Part shown: positions 15,101-25,900 of the stretch, one piece after another
Layout: each line of letters starts with the position of its first letter
How positions within the stretch are numbered: the first letter of the stretch is position 1
Assembly: GCA_030141605.1 (NCBI GenBank)
Contig: JAQGDQ010000168.1
Span: forward strand, 1 to 64,000
DNA length: 64,000 nt
Direction: 5' to 3'
Origin: Tubiluchus corallicola
Taxonomy: Eukaryota > Priapulida > Priapulimorpha > Priapulimorphida > Tubiluchidae
Made by a program: the position numbers and the translations under genes
The notes under the pieces: generated by a model
The model's database searches: none
The model's input: the letters and a program-made list of their open reading frames with translations, nothing else
What the model was told of the DNA's origin: nothing

Positions 15101-15484
15101 ATTTGGCTTCAATCACTAAGTACACAATGTGGCCAGCCAGGTATTTTTCTTGTAAAATTACTAGTTACGGTTACAGTTTCTAATACTTTAATAGGTGCTA
15201 TGGCTTAGTTCATATACTGACACTGATATAGAGCAAAATGAAATTTCAAGACAGTAGGTAACTTACTTGGGAATTTTAGTTCGTGTCTTGTGTTGTAGAT
15301 TCCGGGCCTCTTTGACGAGAAAGTTAAGCCAAAATTGGTGGAATTGAACTTTGAGAATACTTCTCTTTTAGAAGGTAATTCATGCCAAAAATGGCACATT
15401 GTTTTTGATGCTTTATTGTTCTTTCGTGATTTGCTACAAATTTGTTAGCGTGTGAAATATTTTTTCACTCAGCTCTATACATAT

Positions 15485-15526
<42 letters not shown>

Positions 15527-18140
15527 TTATATATATATATAACTGTGGACATTTCGTTCATTTGTGATTTCTGTTTTTCGCTTTTTGTTTTTGGGGCATT
15601 GGCATGACACAGTCCCAGTCATATAAAATTTCATTACACATTTTCTACTGCTGTTAGTAAGATTTTTGCATATTAGTAATTTTCTATGGAAGGTTATGTA
15701 CCAACAGTGTTCGTGGTTGCAACAATATGGATTTTAAATCTTGTCAGTTGGAGAATTTTTACATTAGCACAACAACAAAATATTTCTTTTTGGTATGCTT
15801 AGCTAAATGTTTGAGGCGCTTTTGTATGCTGTTTGGTTACAATACTTTGTGATTTGTCTTATAGTTAACATGTATCATAGTAATGTATTTATTTTTATAA
15901 ATTGAGCTGGACTAGAAGAAGCGGTTGAGGACCTAAGGATGAAGCTGGAAGGTTTTGCCGGGTTCATAGTTGACGAAATTACCACAGAATGTACCTCTCA
16001 CCTTCGTCACATCAGTGACATTCCGCGCTTGTACAGAAGAACAAACAGAGACGTGAGTGAAATGTACCACTATCAGTTCACAATGTGTGTGATGCAGTGT
16101 CATTTTATAACATAAAGATGTGGCATAGTCAGTTTATGATATAAAAATCAGGTATGGTCAGTGTTTGATATAAAAACCATGGTACTGTAAATTTGTGACC
16201 TATCAGTATCACATAAAAACACAGCACTGTGTCAGTTTATAATGCAGAAAATTGGCATCGTCAATTTATATGATGTAAAAAATACCAGTGTTGTTAGTTG
16301 TGTAAAGATTTTTTAAGTGGAAATGAAACAACTTATTTAGTTTCAGGTTTTGCTACTAGTGTGTTCTTGTTTTTTTGTTTTTGTTTTAGCTCCCCTTTCA
16401 ATCTTCACATGATTATACCATTTCACATATAATTACTCATTTACACATTACAATTTTGCATAAATAGAACTTGCAACGTGTTCAGCATGAGAGACATACC
16501 AAGTCTTGTTAGTATTATAAACTGTAATCACATGTAATTAAATTCTTTTTTGATAGGTACCTAGTAAACCGTCTGCATATGTTCGAAGTGTAGTAAAGCC
16601 TCTTAGTTCATTCCTACAACAACAGCAGGATATAATTGATGCAGAACAGTTGAAAGATTGGGCTGTAAAAGTTACACAGCGCTTATGTGAGCTGTAAGAA
16701 GTTTTTAGCTTTCTTTAGATAACAGTAACTGCCGCAAACACGTTCTTGTGATACAATAAATATGCGTAAACAGTTGTAGTATAATATAGTAGTACATTAT
16801 GATTAACTAACATTAAAGTCATTTATAATACCAAAAAGCTTTTGTCGCATGTTGAGATTGCAAAAGTTAGATTTTGACGAGAATGTTTATGATACAGAAT
16901 TTGTAGAAGCGTTTTTTCATTTTATTGTTGTTGCAATGGTTATTCTTTAATGCTCAGTGGCAGGCTTAATCAGTGTAGCTGGTTGTGGCTGGACTGCAAT
17001 TCATTTAATTAAATTATTCAAGCTTGCAGTTGTTTAATATTTTTTTTAATTTTCGACCCAAAGAACAGCTTTTCATTTCACAGGTTTGCATCGTCGATGT
17101 CTGATGTACTTACTTCTGTCAAGAAAATGGAAGATAGCTTAAAGAGGCTGAAAAAAGCACGAGGTGGTGCCACCTCAGCGGGGAAGGAAGGTCTGAGTGA
17201 TGATGACAAAATCCGCCTGCAGATTGCAATCGACGTGCAACAGTTCGGTTCTGAAGTAAGTATAGAGTGATGGTTGATTGTCCATTTATGAATTACGAAA
17301 CACTGTCAGGTTAAAAAGGTTTTATTGCGGGAATAAAACGTTTTGAGAGCTTGACTAGCATTCTCATGGAACTCACGTCAGTCTTGTGAAACTAGTTTGT
17401 TGTCTGTATTAGGAAAATGTTTGGGCAAGGATTTTTGTCTATTAGTACACAAAAATAGCCCAACAAAGGTGTGATGTCACTTCACTTGTAGGAAGAAAAT
17501 TTGTTTTCTTCAGTCAGCACAAGTTTATTTCAAAATTTATTCAAGTTCATATCGCTAATAAAAGCTGAAAAACCCACGTGTGTCACTGCTTTCTAGTTCT
17601 GCTTACACAAACTTTATGCTTAGTAAGGAAGTGTTGTATAACGTGGTGTTAATATAATATATAACGTGTTGTTATATTATAATTTAACGTGTTGTTATAT
17701 TATTTAATTACTGTTGAAGGAACAAATAAGATCACTATGTCTTTGTCCGTAAAATGTTTAGCAAGTGAAGCTTTTGCTAAAACGGTAAATTGATGAATGT
17801 GTCACCGTGTTGGAGTTGCATCTCGATGTGTTGTTTGTACACAAAAGAAATTTTCAGTTACATGGTATGACATATTCTGGGATTTTATCATTTAGGATAT
17901 ACTCATTTGATGACTACCATCTGTTTCTATACTGCAGTTTTTTCTGGCTTCTGTAATTTTTTCCACATTCGTTACAAAGTTTAAATACGCTATAACACCC
18001 ATTTCCTCCACGTGAACACAGCTTTACTAAACAATTTTGTTTTTTTCCAGTTTGAGGGACTAGGAGTTAACAAGGTTGACATAGACAGCTATGGAGGATT
18101 AGTTCAACTTGTGGAATTGGCAAGGAGCACCAGCAGTTGA
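2211..18140 (+). CDS. COG2: Conserved oligomeric Golgi complex subunit 2 (COG2), 18 coding exons
   Basis: COG2 belongs to lobe A of the eight-subunit COG tether, which acts at the cytosolic face of the Golgi in retrograde intra-Golgi transport and keeps glycosyltransferases in place. Exons read from the sequence: 2211-2285, 3935-4096, 4897-4962, 6009-6089, 6398-6504, 6870-6975, 7759-7938, 8834-8955, 9335-9455, 10779-10918, 11654-11715, 11912-12072, 14398-14553, 15299-15374, 15907-16052, 16557-16693, 17084-17255, 18051-18140. All junctions are GT-AG and phases join, giving 719 residues (human about 738). Family hallmarks are LCFNKDEFMK at the N-terminus, LINKDYADFVNLSTNLVGL near residue 75, CLRTYATIDK mid-protein, PRLYRRTNRD, and LSDDDKIRLQ near the end. 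An in-frame TGA just upstream of ATG 2211 fixes the start. The gene looks intact. Introns carry a LINE fragment and two Tigger-like elements. Confidence 0.96.
2360..2890 (+). mobile_element. Second copy (B) of the RLE-type LINE, in COG2 intron 1
   Basis: Across several frames this stretch encodes SWYNEVVEAAKN (2390), VKDILKIRLNMIKVKGNYK (2611-2665) and QLLCPVCGEDDDTTD (2683-2727). The CPxC plus acidic run is the zinc-binding start of a LINE restriction-like endonuclease domain. The LNM(I/V)K(V/I)K.N(Y/F)K block matches copy A at 930-995. Internal stops and frameshifts make it dead. It lies in the sense orientation within the first COG2 intron, 75 bp after the first coding exon. Confidence 0.6.
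6141..6170. repeat. (TA)n microsatellite
   Basis: A pure TA dinucleotide run in a COG2 intron, 50 bp after the exon ending at 6089. Confidence 0.95.
7039..7092 (+). other. Possible in-frame cassette exon of COG2
   Basis: This 54-bp stretch (18 codons, no stop) is flanked by AG and by a strong donor GTAAGA, and it would fit phase 0 between exons 6 and 7 of COG2. Against it, the acceptor has a poor pyrimidine tract, and the flanking exons joined directly (KVKP then KIMQITSVLQ) align to human COG2 without a gap. It is either an optional cassette exon or a chance open stretch. Confidence 0.25.
9652..10488. mobile_element. Tigger/pogo-like DNA transposon remnant, copy 1
   Basis: The element begins CAGTAGGCACCGCTTAATAG and ends with the near inverted complement (CTATTAACTGGCATCTACTG). 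It is flanked by TA on both sides, as expected for Tc1/mariner-superfamily target sites. About 837 bp long, with no open frame. It shares its ends and several internal blocks with the copy at 12215-13173, for example the stretch around 9728-9750 and the 'cctacttttatgtcatcttt' block. It lies in the COG2 intron between 9455 and 10779. Confidence 0.8.
12215..13173. mobile_element. Tigger/pogo-like DNA transposon remnant, copy 2
   Basis: It starts CAGTAGTCGCCGCTTAATAG and ends TTTATTAAGCGGCAACTACTG, flanked by TA. At about 959 bp it is longer than copy 1: the extra internal part around 12600-12760 encodes a short stretch (KFNQLDVAAMLGTTRAVQ) that resembles the helix-turn-helix of a pogo/Tigger transposase. 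It sits inside an imperfect tandem repeat of TACAG/TACATG units, whose remainder flanks it on both sides. Confidence 0.8.
13176..13560. repeat. Imperfect minisatellite of ACAG/TACATGTGTACAGCAG units
   Basis: Irregular copies of a roughly 25-35 bp unit built from 'gtacagcagtacagtgta' and 'catgttacatgtgtacagca' variants. The same unit precedes the Tigger-like copy 2 at about 12075-12210 and recurs at about 14036-14105. The transposon therefore seems to have split an older array in the COG2 intron 12073-14397. Confidence 0.65.
15489..15540. repeat. (TA)n microsatellite
   Basis: TA-rich run, interrupted once by GTATATT, in the COG2 intron after the exon ending at 15374. Confidence 0.9.
16075..16300. 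repeat. Imperfect tandem repeat, about 40 bp unit
   Basis: At least five diverged units share a core like 'gtcagtttataatataaaaa' (with variants GTCAGTGTTTGATATAAAAA and GTCAATTTATATGATGTAAA). It lies directly after the COG2 exon ending at 16052 and contains no open frame of note. Confidence 0.55.
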
Positions 18141-18400
18141 TGTGTTACAAATTGTGTAACAGATTTATGTTACAGTTCAGACCACTGAACTGCCAGCGGC
18201 GCCTCACCACCCGGGGGTGGTTCAGGCCTGCAGGTACGGAGCAGCAGCCTTATGACTTCCACATGACCACATTTAAACAATTAAGTTGAATTAAATAATG
18301 CTGACTATTGTTGCTTGCTAACTTGAAAGAGATTTAAATATTGCAAGGCCTAAACTAGCTGAGGCAAGATTTTAGACAAATTGAAAAAAACAGAACAAGT

Positions 18401-18406
18401 AATAAA
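18401..18406 (+). terminator. Candidate poly(A) signal of COG2
   Basis: AATAAA, 260 bp after the COG2 stop codon and the first canonical hexamer downstream. Confidence 0.5.
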
Positions 18407-19380
18407 CTTGTACCTAGCTCCCTGTATAGCTGGTAACAGGAGGACTCTAAGCCTGGACAGAAGAAACAGAAGCATGAAGAACCACCAACTCTGCACAATC
18501 CTAGCATATTAGAAGCTAACTAACAAAATGTTTTCATATTTGTAGGCCAGTAATGTTTCATTTATGTACACAGGAACATTTTACAGTCATGCTTTAGGAT
18601 AAAATAGATATTTTATGCTGAGAGCATCAATGGTTACCTGCAATTATTTGATACCCTGTTTGACCACAAGAATGATCACAATAATTGGTTGTGATTCAGT
18701 GCACTTTTTTACAGGTGTATGTATACTTTAGTCCAAACTCAAAATAAGTTTTGATCAAGCCAAGTTTTCACAAAATATATTTTTCAGTATACTCATTAGT
18801 TTTGTGTATTATTCCATTAATAATTCAGACACTTGTACTAGATTAAGGCTGGATGCAGTAACTTATTTCTGTATTGTAAATCATAGACTCTGGTTTGGTG
18901 ATATAAGAGATTGGAAATTCCATATAAAACTATATAAAGTAATTATTAATGAAAAACAGTGACAAATTCCTGAAGTTCAAGCCATTTATTAATAATTTCA
19001 TATTTGTTAGCAGAAAAGTGAATATAACAGTAAAAATCAATTTTCGAAAACGTAGGCGCGAAGTAAAAAGACCAAATGCATGTAATTTCCATAATTGTCT
19101 AACAAAGTATAAAAATATTCTAAACATTTCGTTTAGCTATTTGATTTTTTTTGTTGCATTTCAGTATGTAAAACAACTGTAAAAATAGTTGATTAACTGT
19201 CGTAAATCAAAGGTTATTATAATTCTCTTATACATCATATGATACTATGTTTATACAGTTTATCAAAATATTACCGAAAAGTAATACTGTGGTAGGTACA
19301 CCAGTACTGATATCACAGACGAAGTTGCGGTCATGCCTTTTATGGTACAACATGTAATAATACTTTTTTGTTTTTAAATT

Positions 19381-19430
19381 GACACAGAAGTTTTGTTAAC
19401 ATAATGACACAGAAGTTTTGTTAACATAAC
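19381..19430. repeat. 25-bp tandem duplication
   Basis: Two adjacent copies beginning GACACAGAAGTTTTGTTAAC, differing only at the last base. Intergenic. Confidence 0.9.
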
Positions 19431-19881
19431 TGTGTTAGAACTCTGTTCCGAGAAATGCCATTGGCACATTCGTACGTTAAGGCTATATAACGATAATAAC
19501 CTGCGCTGCAATACAAGAGTACTGACATTTAAACTTTTTTTGTTTTGTAGACATTTTCTTGCAATTTCATTTGTTATATAGCCCCAATAGTCCAACACTG
19601 CATTTCTGGAGTCTTTAGAACCTACTGAAATAAAGTTGGCACATTAAGTGCACACTGTACCATGCACGTAATATGGTGTCTGCATTTTGAACTCTGACAA
19701 AACAAAGGCTACGTTTATGGAGAAATGAGCAGCTACAATGACAAGAGGGTATAGCAGAATTTTAATAATCCCTGTAAAAACATTAATATAAAGTGCTTTG
19801 ACAACACGTCTACATAGTTAAAACTGGCACAAACTTGTGTAAAAGAAAATAGTGAATTAACAGGTTGATTTTTGCAATCTG

Positions 19882-20038
19882 TTATTTCATCTTTGTCTTT
19901 CTCAAACCGTAATAATTATAGTCTCCTGATACATTAAACTGTCGATTAAGAGAATTACTAAAATTATCTGTAAAAACTTATCAATTATTTCATCTTTGTC
20001 TTTCTCAAACCGTAATAATTATAGTCTCCTGATACATT
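19882..20038. repeat. 54-bp direct repeat reaching into the desulfhydrase stop codon
   Basis: Identical 54-bp copies at 19882-19935 and 19985-20038, offset by 103 bp. The right copy contains the stop codon and last residues (KCIRRL) of the minus-strand desulfhydrase gene; the left copy is its downstream twin. Confidence 0.92.
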
Positions 20039-21113
20039 TAGTGTGGCTTTCCTGCTTCAGACAAGCATCCATACGCCCATCCATTAAACCGAATACACCG
20101 CCAGTGTGAATGAAAAGTATCTTGTTACCCCTGAATCGAGACGGATTGTGACTCAGCTCATATGCTAGCCCCTTGGCAGTCTTGCCGGAGTACACCGGGT
20201 CCAGAAGGACACCTGTTTTGGCACCCACGTCGATTATAAAATTTAGTTCTTCCATATTTGACACAGCGTACGCTATGCCGCGATGGCCATCGATTATCTC
20301 CATAATGTCCTTGGCATCGACTCCTTCGAGGCCAATTTCGTGCATTATGCCATTTGTGAATTCATAAAAGAACTGCGGTCCATCGGCCACCGAGTTGTCG
20401 CAAATAGCAACACCGTGAACTTTAAATGGGCTCCCAGCAAGGTAGTTCGCAATGGCCAAACCCACTAGAGTCCCTCCGCTACCAGCTGCAACAACAATAT
20501 CCGTAAAATTTTCCGCCCCACCTTGATGCAAGATCTCTTCAAACTGATAAATGTACCCATACATACCAACCGCATCAGAACCTCCAACTGGAATCAGATA
20601 ACTTTTCTCACCAGTTTCATTCAGAATCTTTTCTGCCATGGCTTCCATCTTTGGTTTGATCTCCGTGAGGAATTTATCATTCCAGCCGACTAGATAAATT
20701 TCGCTGCCACACATCCGATCAAGCAGCAAGTTACCATTGCAGGCCAGATCGGAAATCTCGCCATCATAGCGCAAAAACAGGTGAGGTTGAAGGCCAGCAT
20801 GACGAGCAGCGAGTGCAGTTTGACGACAATGATTAGACTGTATTGCCCCTGCAGTAAATATGTGCTTACAGCCTTTGCTTATTGCATCTGCCAGTAGGAA
20901 TTCAAGTTTCCTGATCTTATTACCAGTTGTGGCACTGCCTGTCATGTCGTCACGTTTGATAAAGACAGTAAATTTTTTATGGTCGACGTTGGGCAGCCTC
21001 CATTCGTGAATTGGTGTGTTTTCGTGAGCAAGTCGCAGACGGGAAGTAGGAACATTTTTCAGTGTACGTACCCAAGAAGGTGCTTGGTAGGGAACCACAT
21101 CTAATGAAAACAT
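20019..21113 (-). CDS. D-cysteine desulfhydrase / ACC deaminase-like PLP enzyme, paralogue 1
   Basis: A single uninterrupted coding exon of 364 residues from ATG 21113. The family (fold type II PLP enzymes) cleaves D-cysteine to pyruvate, sulfide and ammonia, or opens ACC. The PLP lysine is K66 in TGNKIRKLEFLL. S93 in AIQSNHCR matches the substrate-contacting serine, with the same 27-residue spacing as Lys51/Ser78 of bacterial ACC deaminase. A glycine-rich phosphate-binding loop (AAGSGGTLVG) is near 209-218. Two positions that separate the activities read Ser309 (LDPVYSGK) and Thr337 (FIHTGG); ACC deaminases have Glu and Leu there, so desulfhydrase activity is the better guess. An acceptor-like TTTGCAG ends at 21158, 44 bp before the ATG, pointing to a spliced 5' UTR. 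Its last six residues come from a 54-bp direct repeat. Confidence 0.9.
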   Translation of the reverse strand: MFSLDVVPYQAPSWVRTLKNVPTSRLRLAHENTPIHEWRLPNVDHKKFTVFIKRDDMTGSATTGNKIRKLEFLLADAISKGCKHIFTAGAIQSNHCRQTALAARHAGLQPHLFLRYDGEISDLACNGNLLLDRMCGSEIYLVGWNDKFLTEIKPKMEAMAEKILNETGEKSYLIPVGGSDAVGMYGYIYQFEEILHQGGAENFTDIVVAAGSGGTLVGLAIANYLAGSPFKVHGVAICDNSVADGPQFFYEFTNGIMHEIGLEGVDAKDIMEIIDGHRGIAYAVSNMEELNFIIDVGAKTGVLLDPVYSGKTAKGLAYELSHNPSRFRGNKILFIHTGGVFGLMDGRMDACLKQESHTKCIRRL

Positions 21114-21157
21114 GATGATTAAATCAAGCGTTTTCCACACTGAGTTGTGAAGTTAAT

Positions 21158-22967
21158 CTGCAAAGCAAAAATCTGTAATGTCCAATTGTCCAAATAACGT
21201 GCTACTGTCTAAAATGCTTAAGGCTTAAAGCAGATTCACACAGGCGTCCAATGTCCACTGTTTGTCTTGGATAAAGGAAACTGTTGTAGTATAAAAATGG
21301 CATGGAGAAAACTCCTTTTACAAACACAGAAATTTATAATGAGTAAAGAAATTGCATAGAAAGTGCAAGAAGAAATATTGTGATATTGTTGATGAGCAAG
21401 GGCTCATGTGTGATATTGTGTTATTGGGCTTGAGGAGCCCATCTCATGCTTTGCTTGATAAGCAAGTAGCTAGGAGTCCATCTAACATGAAAGAAAAGTT
21501 ATACGAGTAAGTGACTCAAACAAACACAGTTAACTCAGATTAAGATTTTGCAATAAAGCACTGTGTACAAGTAGAACTGCTACGAAAATGCAAGAGGCAT
21601 TTTCTGACACTAGGCCTACTATTTTAATTGTAGAGAAACATGCTTAATTGCATCACCATCTGATCTGGAAAATGCTGTGAAGTGCCAATTTCCACATTTA
21701 AAATAAAAGAGAAAAAACGAAAATTTCCACAAAAGATGATTTCACCATTTCATGTTACAGCTCAAGGAAAACCTGCTCTTTGAGCCTCCTCGTTGTTTAG
21801 TACCCACGCAGTTGCTTATGGGAATAAAAAGATGATTTTACTGCCTTGCATGCACAATACAAGTGGACACTCTTAATACTGGCTTGGTCAATCATGGGTA
21901 AAAATTCCAGCTGCTGCCTTTACACTGTTTCCTAGAATCAGGCAGTGAGTCGAGTTACTGTTAGTGCACAAATTGGTAATGCATCATGTGACTGACTTTT
22001 ATACTTTGTCCAAATGCACTCAAACATATTTCACTGAATCTGACAACCGAGTTAGGTAGGGAAGCACACCTGTCGAGTCATTTTTTCAGGCATGAGCAAA
22101 ATCAATTGTCACAATGGAATCCAAGATTCAGCAGCAGACTTGCTACTAAGGTGGATAAGTTGTAACACAATGGCAACCTAGCTCTTTGTTAAGAATAAGC
22201 CTGTATGATAAGACACATCCGAGCACAGTGGTCGGTCAGTATTTATACATCTTCCCTTAATAAGATAAATAGTGGCAAGCATTACAGCTGACGAGCAGCC
22301 ACCACTCCCCACCTGCTCACAAATCTGGTTCAGTGTTGCTTGACTTGAAAAAAAACAAACATGCACAGCAACACTCAGCTATTCCTATTACCATTACCTG
22401 CTTCATTCATAAGAAGCATAAATATTTCAAAAAAATTATAAGTACTATGTTGCTAAATCAAGCCATTAAATGTACCCTTAATTTTATTAGCAACAAAATG
22501 TTATGTGACATGAAGTGACATTTAATTTTAGCAACTACTGGTACAATTGCACAGTTCCTACAGTACACTGTATTTAATTATAATAACACTGAGATGAGCT
22601 GAAATTATATTATTTGTATTTAGATTAATTAAAATTTGCTTTGAAGTTCTCTTATGCAGTGTATACAGCAACAGGAAGAGTAGCGATAGGTGATTTTTGA
22701 ATTCTTCTCAAGTTCTCAAGTGTTTAGTAAAATACCTAGCTAACATTTAACTGAACGTACAGCAAACATGACATAATTTAAGTTATGTCAAGTCAGTTAT
22801 GCCATTTTTAAAAACCTACACCTTTTTTGCCCTTTTTGATTTGTAACCCAAAGATGCAGCATATTTCATTAGTTATTACTAGAGATGCACTATTAATTAG
22901 TGCACACATTGACCATTCAAAATATTGAAATAGTGAAAAAGCCGTAAGCAGTCATTAAGTACTAAAT
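21158..22967. other. Intergenic DNA between desulfhydrase 1 and the MAD2L1BP 3' end
   Basis: No convincing gene. It should hold the 5' UTR intron and promoter of desulfhydrase 1 (minus strand) and the 3' UTR of MAD2L1BP. A minus-strand AATAAA at 22488-22483 is a candidate poly(A) signal for MAD2L1BP. Short open frames around 22178-22518 match nothing. Confidence 0.5.
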
Positions 22968-25900
22968 TCATGCCCACACATCACTAAACACTGATTCATG
23001 CATCTTATATCTAAAACCTTTGGCATTTATTGGTGCTTGATACCATAATAAATCCACTTCCTCGATGTTTGGTTTCCCACATGAAATAATTGTCTCTATA
23101 TTTTCCTTTTCTTTAACTGTGTCAAGTTGAACACAATCTTTATCTGTAATATCAAGTGGAGAAATGCCACTAAGTTCTTTCAATTCAGCATAATTAGTTG
23201 GAGTAGAAGTTTTGTTGTCATATGCCACTTGCTCTGATGGCATTACCTTAGTTGATTTTAACAACATACTGGGTTTCTCATAGGCATTATCATTATCACA
23301 GTTTGATGCATTCGAACGTATACAATACACCTTGTTTTGCAGTTCAAGCACTTCGCCGTTTGTCAGACTGAGTCTAACATGAACACCGCAGCTTGGCAGA
23401 CTATACCTCAATTTTGGAACAAACCAATCCAACTTAACAGCCCTTGGAACTTGTAGTAACACCGAAATATTCGTTAGTGATATGGATTTCAGCTCCAGCA
23501 GACTATTGCATGTTACTAACCTCCTGAATACAATTTGCAAGCACTGTTTTGGTGACAAGTCAGGGCCTGTAAGACCCGCTTGACAGGGTAAATCAATCAC
23601 ATATGATTCTTTTGGGCTGGCAGCTGTTGCACCTAATAACAGAGCAACACGCCGAATCGGAATACCGTGTGAAAATAAAGAATCAATGTAGGAAAAAACA
23701 TTATCCAAGAGCAGTATCAGACGCATGGCTTTCCTCTTTTGGTTACTGACTGGCGTCCGACCAGCTCTTCTTCGTATTCTTCTTGGGGTAATACCACTAT
23801 CAAGTGAAAGCTGCAATCAATGAATAAAAGCATACAAAATAATATTACAACACATAATTACAGATAATAAGTAGTTAGAACAAAATTATTAAAATTTACT
23901 TTAGCAAAGAGTGGTAATAATAGACTGAACATTACTTAGTTATGATTTATTGTTCACTTATAGAACGTTTTTGGCTATTTAACAAACTGTAGCATAGTCA
24001 GTATCCCATGAAGTATATACTAATATTTAGTTTTTTTTCACGAAAAATGCTAACCACTTTACAATTTATACACCATGACTCTATCCAAAAACACTAAGCG
24101 TGTAACTGGAAACCTTTTAACTTTACATTTGCTGATACGTAACGTATTTTGTACCATCCCTGTCCTTACATTTTCAGAAATTTAAATTGTTATTCACTAA
24201 TTTTTAACTTGGAAAACACTACATTTTCTGCATACACTGGTCTTTATGTGGTCCCTATCACTTAATAATTTAAACATTAGGTCCTGCTTACAAAGTGCAT
24301 TAAAAAGATGTGACTGTCATAGCCAACCAATAAAACAGATATTGAAACATCGAATTATAATTACTGAATTATTATTATAAATTGCACATTCTCTAGGTAT
24401 TTTACGCACACGGTGTACAACTGTACAGGCATTAGCTGTTATTTAATCATGAATCTAAAAGGCAACCAAGTCATAATTTCCTAGTCAGTGCTAGTTGTAA
24501 TATTAATATTTTTATAATAATTTGAAATCATTTTATAATTGTAATTAATGGAATATTTATGAAATTTGCTAAACTCACAATTTTAGTTTAGAGGACTTCA
24601 TTTGCAAGCCTCACTTGATTTCCAGTACGGCCAGTTTGCCTAAGATGTGATTCCATTCGACCATCCATAATGCCAAAAATGCCGCCGGTGTGAATAAAAA
24701 GAATGCGATTTCCTTTGAAACGTGACGGATTGTGAGTAAGTTCGTGCACTAATCCTAGTGCTGCTTTTCCGTTATAAACTGGATCCAAGAAGATTCCAGT
24801 GGCGATGCAAACTTGCATTATAAACTCAAGTTCACGTGATGTTGACTTTGCATATCCTAAACCCTTGTAACCGTCAATGATATCAACTATGTCTTTAGCT
24901 TCTACATCACTTAAACCAACTGAGTTCAATGTGTTACTTATGTGTTTAAGAAAGTACACCTCGTCATTGCAGACAGAAACAGCATGTATTTTTAATTTGC
25001 TTCCTGTCAGAAAATTAGCAATGGCAATTCCAGCAGTGGAGCCGCCACTCCCAACAGCGAGCACAATATCATCGAAATTCTTATGCACACCCTGATTCAG
25101 CAATTCCTCAAAAAAATCTATAAAACCAAACAAGCCGACAATATTTGAGCCACCCACTGGAATCAAATAACAACTTTCTCCTGTTTCATTTGATAAGTGA
25201 TCAGCGTAATTTTTCATCAACGCATCTCGATTATCTTTTTCACTTCTGTTCACCAAAAAAATATTTGAGCCACACATTATGTTAAGCAATGTGTTGCCGT
25301 GGCAACTAACAGTATCTGGCGTGTCTTCGGACAAAAGGAAAAGATGCGGTTTCAATCCTAACTGTCGGGCAGCAACAGCTGTAGCTCTGCAATGATTAGA
25401 CTGTATTCCGCCTGTGGTAATGACATGCTTACAATCCTTTTTAACTGCATCAGCTAGTAAAAACTCCAACTTTCTTGTCTTATTACCAGTCAGCACACAA
25501 CCAGTCAAGTCATCACGTTTTATGCTGACACTGTAAGTTCCCGAAACACTGGGCAATAACCAGGGATGAATTGGGGTGTTTTTCTGTGCTAGACATACTC
25601 TTGAGTTCGGGATTTTTGTCAGTGGTGCTGCCCACAGAGGACAGTTGTAGAGTTTAAGTGAATAATGTCTACAAAGACTTGACATCATCTCACATGCACA
25701 GTTTGCACACAAGCTTATAAAGTTTTGCTACAAAATTAACGTAATGCAAGAAATTAGAATTATTTTGTTCAGGCCAAAACAAGAACTTTGCACTGTACGA
25801 ATGATCAAGGATGTCATAACAGGAATGCAGCAAATTTGATTCATCATTAATGTTAAGAATCAATAATACCAAACTATAACTTAGATGTCACTTCATGCAA

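Larger units (their letters stand above)
18141..20018. other. COG2 3' UTR and intergenic DNA
   Basis: Holds the COG2 3' UTR, a candidate poly(A) signal at 18401, a 25-bp tandem repeat at 19381 and the first copy of a 54-bp repeat at 19882. No convincing gene was found. The short open frames at 18930-19600 resemble no family and lack splice partners. An ATTAAA on the minus strand (19766-19761) could serve the converging desulfhydrase gene. Confidence 0.6.

Noticed and set aside
18930-19600. Overlapping short open frames on both strands
   Set aside because: AT-rich low-complexity translations, no family resemblance, no splice partners.
20019-21113. Labelling these as ACC deaminases
   Set aside because: The Glu and Leu that mark ACC deaminase are Ser/Asn and Thr here, as in D-cysteine desulfhydrases.
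20019-25688. The desulfhydrase pair as bacterial contamination or very recent transfer
   Set aside because: Coding parts lack introns, but both have acceptor-like sites just before the ATG, AT content like the surroundings, and lie next to or inside an unmistakable animal gene. Old transfer remains possible; contamination does not fit.
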